From a virus, in IMG/VR virus record IMGVR_UViG_3300042514_001283, positions 1 to 64,000 of that record: 64,000 nt of DNA. The stretch is one strand, 5' to 3'. Both the position numbers and the translations under genes were made by a program. The notes beneath the pieces were generated by a model, which was not told where the DNA came from, did no database searches, and saw nothing but the letters and a program-made list of their open reading frames with translations. Each line of letters opens with the position of its first letter. The first letter of the stretch is position 1. This document shows positions 44,611 through 52,698 of this stretch, in pieces.

Positions 44611-45573
44611 TTAATCCTCCACGATATATTTCTTTGGAGCGTAGTTTTGTGATACAGCTCCTCTTTTAATATTAATTTTAGCATATTTTTCATATTTTTT
44701 CACTTTAACAGAATTTTCAACATCATTAATAAAATCAAGATAATTTTTAATGCATTTTTGAGTAACTTCACTTTCTTGTTTTTTACTAAGATAGTCATTA
44801 AAATACATTCTTTTTCCACCAAATTCATTTATTTCATCACTATACAAATGTGTTAATGGAAATCTTTTAACATTTGGAAAAACCATTGCAAAATCATTTC
44901 CAATTAAATTAATAGATTGTATCATTTCTTCATCATAGAAAATACTATCTTTATAAACTCCAGAATTATTAATAAACTCTTTATCGCCAAAAGCAAAGTT
45001 TCCATTAAATTTTACGCATGGAACAAACTTGTTTACTTTATCAACAAGACACTCTTTGCTTTTCCAAAATGGTATGTAATTTAAAAAGAAGGTGTCTGGA
45101 ATCATATATGGATAAGATATTTCACCCACCACTCCACTTACTCTTTTTCTATCTGGAGAATAAGAGTATCTTCCTAAATATGCAGTAAGTACAATTTTGT
45201 CTATTTTTAAACTTTCTTTTGCTTCTTTAAAAAGTGAAATTAAATAGTCGTCCCAACCATTTTCAAAGTTAGTATGAGAATCTATTTGTAAAAAATAATC
45301 TTGACCTGAATAAAGTGATGCACACCTTGTTCTTCCAGATCCAGTTCCTATTTGAGATATATTCTTTGTTTTTAATAAATTAAAATCTATAGACACGTTG
45401 CTGTTGTTTTTAAAAACTTTTTCAATTTCTTCATAAGTTTTTTTATTAGTATCTAATACGGATACTCCAAAAAATACCCTATCTTTATAATTTGCAGTAT
45501 CTAGAGCATTCTTAATTGTAATAACAGACTCGGTATCCATCATTGATGGCATTGAAACAAAAATTGTTTCCAC
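44611..45573 (-). CDS. Glycosyltransferase, GT-A, GlcNAc-transferase-like
   Basis: A 320-residue enzyme with the signature of the Skp1-type GlcNAc-transferase family: IFVSMPSMMDTES at the start, GxGRTRCASLYSGQDY near 78-93 and the DXD-equivalent LQIDSHTNFENGWDD (D98, H100). It would transfer a sugar from a UDP-sugar to a protein or other acceptor. It starts with GTG at 45573, overlapping the upstream TAG. With the GT-B enzyme at 39014 it suggests the phage glycosylates its own virion or the host surface. Confidence 0.8.
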   Translation of the reverse strand: METIFVSMPSMMDTESVITIKNALDTANYKDRVFFGVSVLDTNKKTYEEIEKVFKNNSNVSIDFNLLKTKNISQIGTGSGRTRCASLYSGQDYFLQIDSHTNFENGWDDYLISLFKEAKESLKIDKIVLTAYLGRYSYSPDRKRVSGVVGEISYPYMIPDTFFLNYIPFWKSKECLVDKVNKFVPCVKFNGNFAFGDKEFINNSGVYKDSIFYDEEMIQSINLIGNDFAMVFPNVKRFPLTHLYSDEINEFGGKRMYFNDYLSKKQESEVTQKCIKNYLDFINDVENSVKVKKYEKYAKINIKRGAVSQNYAPKKYIVED

Positions 45574-46259
45574 TAGCTATATACCTTTCTGGTCCACCAT
45601 CTTCTTTTATACCAGTTAAACGGTGGGTTTTCTACCTCGTGAGCTTCTGGATGATCTATAAATTCCCTATCATCAATTACGCTAGAATTCCAGTTATCTC
45701 TTTTAAATGGAAGTATTTGAATAATTGGAGTACCTGCTGGAATTACTCCAGAAAAACCTTTTTTCATAAAAAATGGAAAGTTAATTACTAAAGGATGCCT
45801 GTCTGTATCAACAATTCCAGTTATTGATCTAAATGGCAAGTCTGATCTATTTATTGGGTGAGTAAACATGCAGCTATATCCTTTTGGAGTTTTTATTTGC
45901 CAACTGTTTATCCACTTATGTGGCTGTTCGTCAAATTCTTCACCTGGATCAATACCCTGAGTTTGAGATGGCATGTGGTCTGAATTTAATTCATAAGGGC
46001 TGTCGTACCAAAATCTACCAGTATCTCCATTAAAATGAACGTCTACTGGTAAAGTTATTACATATCCTGTAGTAAATCCATCTAGTACTGGAATACATTT
46101 TTTCATAGTTTCTATCTTTTCAACTACGCCAGGAAGATTTTTATACCACTCTGGAATAAGTTTACTTGATGGAATTGGTCTCGGTAGATCAAATTCAGGT
46201 TTGTTAGAAATAAATTTTATCTCTTTATTACTTGCCCTGTTCAAAAACTTCATCTTCAT
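45573..46259 (-). CDS. DUF6065-like protein, copy B of duplicated module
   Basis: A 228-residue protein that aligns along its length with the 46551 protein: IPEWYKNLP, KKCIPVLDGFTTGYVI, WINSWQIKTPKGYSCMFTHP, NRSDLPFRSITGIVDTD, FPFFMKKGFSGVIPAGTPI and QILPFKRDNW. Cysteine and tryptophan positions are conserved. It overlaps the small gene before it by 32 bases. No enzymatic motif is obvious; members occur in phages and some metagenomic cassettes. Function unknown. Confidence 0.7.
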   Translation of the reverse strand: MKMKFLNRASNKEIKFISNKPEFDLPRPIPSSKLIPEWYKNLPGVVEKIETMKKCIPVLDGFTTGYVITLPVDVHFNGDTGRFWYDSPYELNSDHMPSQTQGIDPGEEFDEQPHKWINSWQIKTPKGYSCMFTHPINRSDLPFRSITGIVDTDRHPLVINFPFFMKKGFSGVIPAGTPIIQILPFKRDNWNSSVIDDREFIDHPEAHEVENPPFNWYKRRWWTRKVYS

Positions 46260-46554
46260 ACTTCCATCCTATATCTACTTGAATTTCATTTGGATCAAAC
46301 TCAACAAATTCTGGACCACTTAGAAATAGAGCAGCCAATCTGTTTTCTGCTCTAAGTACCTCTTGGACTTCTCCATCAAGAATTACTGCTAAGTGATTAA
46401 TTACTGAATTTGGTGGAGGTGGTGAATTTCTATTAGATGAAATACTTTTTTTATTCTTAAACCTATCTTCTTTTTTAAAAACTTTTTTAAGTAAGTCAAA
46501 AGTACTCATATATACAAGACCGTTAGAGTGCTTGCGATTTTTTTTAAACATCAT
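46228..46554 (-). CDS. Small protein, copy B of duplicated module
   Basis: A 108-residue protein with a basic N-terminal half (FKKEDRFKNKKSISSNRNSPPPPNS) and a C-terminal domain aligning with the 47277 protein: AVILDGEVQEVL ... LFLSGPEFVEFDP ... IGWKYEDEVFE. It overlaps the previous gene by ATGA. The conserved LSxPxFV and GWxYxDxxF motifs suggest one shared fold of about 55 residues. Role unknown, probably a partner of the DUF6065-like protein that follows. Confidence 0.7.
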   Translation of the reverse strand: MMFKKNRKHSNGLVYMSTFDLLKKVFKKEDRFKNKKSISSNRNSPPPPNSVINHLAVILDGEVQEVLRAENRLAALFLSGPEFVEFDPNEIQVDIGWKYEDEVFEQGK

Positions 46555-47261
46555 TCAAAAACCTTCTTTACCCAATCTTTTTTCTTATAAGTTGTTTCTT
46601 TTTGTCTTGCAAGATTGCCTTGTTTATTATAAATATCTTTATAACCTTGAGTTTTTATCATTTTCCATTTCTTTCTTTTTATTGGAATTATTTGAGCAAC
46701 TGGAGTTCCTTTTGGAATTATTCCTTCAAAATCTTCTTTAATAAAAAACGGAAGGTTTCCATTAGCCCAAAAATTATCACTATCTATTAGTCCTGACAAA
46801 GTTGTAAATGGAAGATCGTGTCTATTTAATGGATGTGTAATAAGTACGCTGTATCCTCTTGGAGCTCTGAACCCCCACCTATTTGACCAAACTAAATGAT
46901 TTGGATGATGACCCGTTGGTCTTGGTATTGTTGATCCAGACTCTTTTGGTCTTTCATTTATATAATCATTCCAAGAATCTGGACCATTCCACTTTATTGC
47001 AAGAGTTCCGTCATCATTTTTTCCAATAAATATATCAAAAGGTGTTACTATCGCATATCCAGAAATCATACAATCTAAAAATGGTACACAGGTTTTTAAT
47101 CCTGCCATTTTTTCTTGGGTTCCATCTTCTACTGAAACATTGTCTGATTCAGAAACATAGTACGTCTCAGCTTTTTTATACCAATCTGGAATAAATTTTT
47201 TAATAGGTTCTGGTGCTCCAATTCCATCATCTAACATAGAAGTAAACTTTATAAGCTTCAT
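46551..47261 (-). CDS. DUF6065-like protein, copy A of duplicated module
   Basis: A 236-residue protein homologous to the 45573 protein: IPDWYKKAE, KTCVPFLDCMISGYAI, WSNRWGFRAPRGYSVLITHP, NRHDLPFTTLSGLIDSD, LPFFIKEDFEGIIPKGTPV and QIIPIKRKKW. The two copies are clearly diverged, so the duplication is old. It precedes copy B of the module with ATGA overlap. Function unknown. Confidence 0.7.
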   Translation of the reverse strand: MKLIKFTSMLDDGIGAPEPIKKFIPDWYKKAETYYVSESDNVSVEDGTQEKMAGLKTCVPFLDCMISGYAIVTPFDIFIGKNDDGTLAIKWNGPDSWNDYINERPKESGSTIPRPTGHHPNHLVWSNRWGFRAPRGYSVLITHPLNRHDLPFTTLSGLIDSDNFWANGNLPFFIKEDFEGIIPKGTPVAQIIPIKRKKWKMIKTQGYKDIYNKQGNLARQKETTYKKKDWVKKVFE

Positions 47262-47276
47262 AAAAATTCTCTTTTC

Positions 47277-47528
47277 TTATAATCCTGGTAGCCTTGATGG
47301 TGGTGAAAATGTTCCATCTTGATAAGTCCATCCAATTTTTGCTTGACCAGGTGCGACTTGAACAAAAGTAGGGTTTGACAAGTATTGTGCTGCGGCATTG
47401 CCGTCCATATTAATTACTTGAAAAACAATACCGTTTATAATCATAGCAACATCAAACTCGTGATTTGGCGTATGCTCAGCTGCTGGGTAGCTTAAGCTTG
47501 GAATTTCTGGTAAAATTTTATCAGTCAT
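47277..47528 (-). CDS. Small protein, copy A of duplicated module
   Basis: An 83-residue protein whose core VAMIINGIVFQVINMD ... YLSNPTFVQVAPGQAKIGWTYQDGTFS matches the C-terminal half of the 46228 protein. An AGAGGT ribosome site precedes the ATG. It is followed by its DUF6065-like partner, forming the first of two tandem two-gene units. Function unknown. Confidence 0.7.
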   Translation of the reverse strand: MTDKILPEIPSLSYPAAEHTPNHEFDVAMIINGIVFQVINMDGNAAAQYLSNPTFVQVAPGQAKIGWTYQDGTFSPPSRLPGL

Positions 47529-47537
47529 ATTAACCTC

Positions 47538-48665
47538 TTATAAACTTTCTATCGTTATTTCTTCTATTGAATTTCCTTGGTTGTAACTTGAAGGTTTTAC
47601 CATTATACCATATCTAGCATTAATTGCAATTCCAGTTGCTGTGTGTGTTAGGTTTGATCCTATCTGTGTAGCCAAAGATGTATCTGAATAAGGAGTTATA
47701 GTAACAGAAGTTCCAGAAGTCACTACTTTAAATGATTGAATAACACTTGCTACCATCCATGATGCTAATTGAGTTACAGTATTCGATGCAGACTGAATAA
47801 ATCTAACATATTGTGGGTAACAAGTTTGACAGCTGCACTCATAAAAAGTGCTTGCGTTATTTCCTCCACAGGCGTAGTAGTATACTCCTCCGTCACATTG
47901 ATAGAAGTAGCTGTTGCCATTTGGACCACAGCTATAGTAGTATCCATTAGTACAGGAGCAAATGTTGTATCCACCAGTACAGTTATAAGTGCTAGAATTA
48001 TTACAGTTTCCAGCATTGTAAGCATTGCAGTTATATGCATATGCAGCACACCTATACCAACCAGATTTACAATTTCCTGTTTTATTGTAAGCGTTACAGT
48101 TAAATGCCCAGTTGCCACACCTATACCAGTCAGCTTTACAATATCTATTTCCTGTAACATTGCAAGTATAGGTCCAATTAGCACAGTTACAGGTTAGTGC
48201 TGTGTTGCACGGATAGGATGGGGAACTACACGGATAAGATGGTGAACTACACGGATAAGATGGTGAAGCACAGTTTCCTGGTGTTTCGCAAGTACCACAA
48301 TTACAACTTATTAACGCTCTTTCTCCTGCACTTAAAGTAGCTGCAGATACCATTGTTTGATCAATTCCAACTCCAAACCAGTTTCCACTGTCAGTAACCC
48401 ATAGTGCTGCAGTACTTCCTTGAGTAGAGCCTTTAATAGATATTGAAACGTTTTGGGTATTCATATCAACTGTAGCAGCTGGATATGAGCTAGCTGCATC
48501 TACAGACACTGCTTTATTAGTGGAAACTGTAAATGTTCCCCTTATTGCACTCCACAAACTTCCATCAGAAGATGCTCCAAGTGATCCAGCCGTATTAGCT
48601 CTATCAAATGTGTCTTTAAAAGTCTTTCTTCTAGAAACTGATGGAATAATATTAACAAACTTCAT
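47538..48665 (-). CDS. Jelly-roll fibre protein with 26-cysteine insertion
   Basis: A 375-residue virion protein. Residues 16-120 (TFDRANTAGSLGASSDGSLW ... SISIKGS ... ALWVTDSGNWFGVG) and 283-375 (YVRFIQSASNTVTQLASW ... VTSGTSVTITPYSD ... ARYGIMVKPSSY) look like the two halves of one concanavalin-like jelly roll. Between them residues 121-282 hold 26 cysteines in short repeats such as SSPSYPC (three copies), WYRC, AYNC and NGYYYSC. The block is also rich in Tyr, Asn and Gly. It is probably a disulfide-bonded or metal-binding receptor-binding insertion. One base separates its ATG from the upstream stop. Confidence 0.8.
   Translation of the reverse strand: MKFVNIIPSVSRRKTFKDTFDRANTAGSLGASSDGSLWSAIRGTFTVSTNKAVSVDAASSYPAATVDMNTQNVSISIKGSTQGSTAALWVTDSGNWFGVGIDQTMVSAATLSAGERALISCNCGTCETPGNCASPSYPCSSPSYPCSSPSYPCNTALTCNCANWTYTCNVTGNRYCKADWYRCGNWAFNCNAYNKTGNCKSGWYRCAAYAYNCNAYNAGNCNNSSTYNCTGGYNICSCTNGYYYSCGPNGNSYFYQCDGGVYYYACGGNNASTFYECSCQTCYPQYVRFIQSASNTVTQLASWMVASVIQSFKVVTSGTSVTITPYSDTSLATQIGSNLTHTATGIAINARYGIMVKPSSYNQGNSIEEITIESL
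47820..48305 (-). repeat. Cysteine-rich repeat-coding segment
   Basis: This segment encodes the 26-cysteine block. Near 48208-48275 a 21-bp unit (PSYPCSS, ending in GTGTAGTTC-like sequence) occurs three times almost unchanged; the rest consists of degenerate 5-9 residue repeats ending in cysteine. Confidence 0.8.
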
Positions 48666-48666
48666 G

Positions 48667-49746
48667 TTAAGCTACTAAATCTCCCATCAATACCCATGTA
48701 TTTGCTGCGGTTTTAACTAAAGTAGCACAAGACCATTGTGCTCTTAATTTTTTACCAGGTGTTGCATTTATTGTAGTTGTTGCAGGAGTAGTTGCAGTAA
48801 CAGTTATTTGTCCAGCAATAGCTCCTTTTTGAACTATGGTTATTTGAGTTCCAATAGCAAAATTACATGTTGCATCTGTTCCAACATACAAAGTTGCGGC
48901 AGTAGTTGAATTATCTAACATCAATAATTTTCCATCGTCTGCTTCTACTAAATAATAAGCATTTGATGTAAATGTAGGTGTTGAAATATCAACATGGCTT
49001 ATAACATTTCCAGTTGTATTTAAAGAAGTTCCAGTTGCTACTCCAATATTTGAAGATGATGGAGATGATATTGTAATTACTCCAAGCATTCCGCTATGAA
49101 TTTGACATTGATATGCATATTCCCCACTTATGCTAGAAGGAATTTGCCAATATAAGGTTCCTGATACTTTACCTTGGGCAGCAGAGCCTGTAGTAACTGT
49201 TCCATCTGTAGCAACGTGAATTAATCCTGTATCATAGTTTGCTGAACCTGAGGCAGTTTTAATTAAAAATGGATGCCCTTCTACATCTAAGTTAAAAGCA
49301 ATTGTAGTTCCAGCGGTTGCATATATTGTTGGATTATTTCCTGAGTATTGATTATTAATTAAGTAAGCCATACTTGCTTGAGTTACTTCTAGTCTAGTAG
49401 TTGCAGGATAAGCAATTTCATTAATAGTTATACCAGAAAGTATTGCATCCGTTGTTGCGTTAAAAGATAGATCTAAAACTCCCCAAGAGGCTGCTGAGCC
49501 ATCTGTTGTTAAATACTTTCCAGAATTTCCAGATTGAGATGGCAGGGCATCAAGTGTAGCCCATTCTATTCCATCTCCAGCAGAATTAACCTTAAGAACT
49601 TGATTTGAAGATCCTAATAATCCATCAAGAAGTGTCTCTCCAAAAATACTAAGGTCATCAATAATTGTAATATCGTTGTTGGCTAGTAAAGAATCTACTG
49701 TTAATGGCTCAGTAGAGTAAAGGTGGTTTAGTTTATTAAGTCCCAC
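48667..49746 (-). CDS. Virion protein with cupredoxin-like domain
   Basis: A 359-residue fibre-set protein. An N-terminal fibre segment (LLDGLLGSSNQVLKVNSAGDGIEWATL) leads to a domain at about 125-228 with the plan of a blue copper protein: GTTIAFNLDVEGHPFLIKT, then SGEYAYQCQIHSGMLGVITI. H158 with C214-x2-H217-x2-M220 supplies all four type 1 copper ligands, with the same C-x2-H-x2-M spacing as amicyanin. A C-terminal beta domain follows. Similar domains occur in marine phage tail proteins by my recollection. Copper binding is inferred. Start is GTG at 49746 after AGGAGA. Confidence 0.75.
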   Translation of the reverse strand: MGLNKLNHLYSTEPLTVDSLLANNDITIIDDLSIFGETLLDGLLGSSNQVLKVNSAGDGIEWATLDALPSQSGNSGKYLTTDGSAASWGVLDLSFNATTDAILSGITINEIAYPATTRLEVTQASMAYLINNQYSGNNPTIYATAGTTIAFNLDVEGHPFLIKTASGSANYDTGLIHVATDGTVTTGSAAQGKVSGTLYWQIPSSISGEYAYQCQIHSGMLGVITISSPSSSNIGVATGTSLNTTGNVISHVDISTPTFTSNAYYLVEADDGKLLMLDNSTTAATLYVGTDATCNFAIGTQITIVQKGAIAGQITVTATTPATTTINATPGKKLRAQWSCATLVKTAANTWVLMGDLVA

Positions 49747-49758
49747 TTTTTTCTCCTA

Positions 49759-52695
49759 TTATGCCTGGGCTTCAGTCCAAGAAAGCCTTCCGTTAACCGT
49801 AGCACTTGTTACACCAGAACCAGAAAGGTTTCTGATTGCTATTGTTACGATGTCTGGTCCATCTGGATAAATATTAAATTCATTTGTTGAGGTAGCATTT
49901 GTTGTTCCTCCGCCTAGAATTGAATTTCCTAAATCTCTAACCAAACTAAGATCTTGCTGAACAACGTTTGCTTCACCAGACTGAGACGATACAAAGAAGG
50001 AGAAGATTGGTTCTCCACCAACCAAAGTTGTGTTTGCTGCGTGATAACAAACTTGAGCCAAGCTTGATCCACCAACATTTGTCCAAGTGTTTCCAGATGC
50101 AGTATTAAGTTTTGGATTTAATATAAGTTCTACAAGGAAGGCTCCTGGATTTCCAGCAGTTCCTGCAACCAGACTTAAAACATCCATTTGTCTTAAAGTC
50201 AGCTGCATTCTATTAATAAGCTCTCTTTCTCCAAGAACTCCAACCACTCCATTATCTACAGATGGAGCAAGTCTTAAGCTAATAAGAGCAGACCTTGTTG
50301 TTGTACTTCTTGGTACAACTACACCAGTTTTCATACCTGCCTGGAATACAAAAGACTTATCATCATCGTATCCACCATCCATAATTACAGATGATCCCCA
50401 GTGACTTGTTCCAGTTGCATATTGTCTAGAATACAGGTCTACTCTTACTGGAGCAGTTGCTGAATAAGTAAATGATTGTGCAGTTCCATTACCTCCACCA
50501 GTATCACCAGAAACTGGATTAATGACTACGTTGCTTAGGGCTCTTGTTAGACCTGTAAAGGTTGTTGCTGTTTTTCCTGTGTAAGAAATATATTCAATTT
50601 CTTGTCCAGTATTTCCAGCCTTTGTAACAGAAAGGGTTCCAGATGTTGGGAATCCTGAAGTACTGCTAACAGACATAGTGGTAGCAACGTTTGAAAGTGA
50701 TGCTGAAAGTTTTGTAACTGGTGCATCCGCTGCTGCCTCATAACGTGATGGAAGGTTTCCAGAACGCATGTAAGCTTCTGTTTTAACATTTGCATGTGTC
50801 ATTCTGTGGCAATATACAACTTCTCCACGCTCGTCTTTAAATCCAAATCTAATTGCACCTGCACCATACCATGCGTAATCAATGTAGAACATTTGCATTT
50901 TAGATAGGTCTATGGTTACTCCAGATGGACCAGTTCCATCCATTTGATCAATATTCCAATCAGACTGAGGAACCTTAGTATCGACAACTTTACTTACAAT
51001 TCCACCAGAGGTTACTGTCTGACCACGATATTCTGGGAATACATACATTTCTGTATTGCTTGTAATTGATTGAACGGTGTAAGTTAGACCTCTAATGGCA
51101 ACCTTGTCTCCTGGATTTAATTGCTCTGAGAATCTAGTATCTGTACCAGTGATTGTTGGAGAACCTTGAGTTGTTGCAACAATTCCAGAAATTTGATCCG
51201 TGCTGGAGCGTCTTACTGCCCACATCGTTTGTCCGTCAAATTCAAAGAAGAATCCATTTTGGTCATCAAACATTCCAACTCTTGTCTGACCACCAAACCA
51301 GGAAACTGGTGCTACTGTGATAGGGAAACCAGTTGCTGGAGTTGCTGAAGGAACTGAAGATGCGGTGTATTGAAATTCTTTAGGTCCAGTAATTGCTGTA
51401 ACTGTAAAAGTTCCATTATATGCTGTTTGAGTTGCACCTGCTACTGTAACCTGTGCACCAATTCCAAGGAAATGTTCATATCTAGTTTTTACAGTAACTG
51501 TTGTGCTAGATGAAGAAATTAAATCTACTGAAAATACTGGTTTTAGCATAGATCCAGTAGAGAACTGAATGCCCTTGCCTGATTGGTATCGGAAGTATCT
51601 ACGAGTCTGACGAATAATTTTTGATCCAGGAGCGGAAGACCCAGTTGAGAATTTAACTCCACCATCAAATGGTCTATGGACAGAAACGGATCCTGGTCTT
51701 CCAGTTAAAGATTTTGCAATTGCCGTGATTGCACCAGATGGGGCATCAATAACATCAAAAGTAAAGGTATTTGTTGTTGGAGTTGTTTTTACTTCCCATG
51801 CACCATTTGGTGGATTAGAGGAAGCAGCTGTAGTTCCAGAAACATAAATTAGATCTCCAATGCTAATACCGTGAGCATTTGTTGTTGTGGCTGTTACTGT
51901 ACTACCAGATGCTACAAATGCAGAACCAGAGCTAGTTGAAAGAGGAATCTCAGATCCCGTGTAGTTATAAGCTTTGTAAGCAAAAGTTTTTGTTGCGTCA
52001 AGAATTGATCCGTTAGTAGCGTTTGCTCTTGCATAGTATGTAAAAGTATCATTAGAAACTGTTGTTGTTGAAACAGCTTTAACTAAATACCATCCATCTG
52101 CATTAACATCCAATGTGTCTTGGATAAAGAATTTATCTCCAGCAACAAGACCGTGAGCCGCTGTAGTTACTACTGTTACAAGCCTAGAAGATCCAGTTCC
52201 TGCAATTGAAACAAATGTATTTGTTCCTCCAGAAGGCTGTGCAATTGGAGATTGAATATCGTAGTAGCAAGATGGCTTGTTATTTGTAAGGCTTAACACT
52301 TCCCATTTAGTTGGCTGAGTTCCATATTCAAAATCAGTATCAATTAAAGAAGTAGGTGTAGAAACTCTCAATTTTCCAACAGGATCCATATAGGACTCAT
52401 CTGGCTGGAAACTTTCTGCATACTCGTCTACTGTTATTTGGAGCTTATCAGTAGAGGTCATAGCTGCTGTATTAAAGTTTAGTACAACTGTTGTAGTTGG
52501 AGCATTGTTTGTGTCAATTGCTGCTGTGTAGCTTGTTGCCTTAAGACTTGGATCTGAAAAATTATAAATTACCTGATTAGTAGTAACATTTGTAATAAGA
52601 ATCAATCTTTCCCTTGGAATATGATCTGGAATTACAACTGTTCGTGTAGCTGGGTCAAATGTGTACCCTGTTTCAAATAATATCTTTCTTGCCAT
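49759..52695 (-). CDS. Large virion structural protein
   Basis: A 978-residue protein. Its start, ARKILFETGYTFDPATRTVVIPDHIPRERLILITNVTTNQVIYNFSDP, closely resembles virion proteins I recall from T4-like cyanophages. Three copies of a small beta unit follow: VTTAAHGLVAGDKFFIQD, TTTNAHGISIGDLIYVSG and KTRYEHFLGIGAQVTVAG. The middle has FFEFDGQTMWAVRRSS and a long beta segment resembling fibre adhesins. The protein is likely part of a tail-surface assembly. It starts after TTAGGAGC that includes the previous stop codon. Confidence 0.75.
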   Translation of the reverse strand: MARKILFETGYTFDPATRTVVIPDHIPRERLILITNVTTNQVIYNFSDPSLKATSYTAAIDTNNAPTTTVVLNFNTAAMTSTDKLQITVDEYAESFQPDESYMDPVGKLRVSTPTSLIDTDFEYGTQPTKWEVLSLTNNKPSCYYDIQSPIAQPSGGTNTFVSIAGTGSSRLVTVVTTAAHGLVAGDKFFIQDTLDVNADGWYLVKAVSTTTVSNDTFTYYARANATNGSILDATKTFAYKAYNYTGSEIPLSTSSGSAFVASGSTVTATTTNAHGISIGDLIYVSGTTAASSNPPNGAWEVKTTPTTNTFTFDVIDAPSGAITAIAKSLTGRPGSVSVHRPFDGGVKFSTGSSAPGSKIIRQTRRYFRYQSGKGIQFSTGSMLKPVFSVDLISSSSTTVTVKTRYEHFLGIGAQVTVAGATQTAYNGTFTVTAITGPKEFQYTASSVPSATPATGFPITVAPVSWFGGQTRVGMFDDQNGFFFEFDGQTMWAVRRSSTDQISGIVATTQGSPTITGTDTRFSEQLNPGDKVAIRGLTYTVQSITSNTEMYVFPEYRGQTVTSGGIVSKVVDTKVPQSDWNIDQMDGTGPSGVTIDLSKMQMFYIDYAWYGAGAIRFGFKDERGEVVYCHRMTHANVKTEAYMRSGNLPSRYEAAADAPVTKLSASLSNVATTMSVSSTSGFPTSGTLSVTKAGNTGQEIEYISYTGKTATTFTGLTRALSNVVINPVSGDTGGGNGTAQSFTYSATAPVRVDLYSRQYATGTSHWGSSVIMDGGYDDDKSFVFQAGMKTGVVVPRSTTTRSALISLRLAPSVDNGVVGVLGERELINRMQLTLRQMDVLSLVAGTAGNPGAFLVELILNPKLNTASGNTWTNVGGSSLAQVCYHAANTTLVGGEPIFSFFVSSQSGEANVVQQDLSLVRDLGNSILGGGTTNATSTNEFNIYPDGPDIVTIAIRNLSGSGVTSATVNGRLSWTEAQA

Positions 52696-52698
52696 TTT

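Noticed and set aside
47769-48197. Plus-strand ORF of 142 codons opposite the cysteine-rich block
   Set aside because: Ser/Thr/Val-rich product arises from the antisense of the cysteine repeats; no start signals.
48205-48275. Short 21-bp repeats as a CRISPR array
   Set aside because: They are in-frame SSPSYPC codon repeats without spacers.
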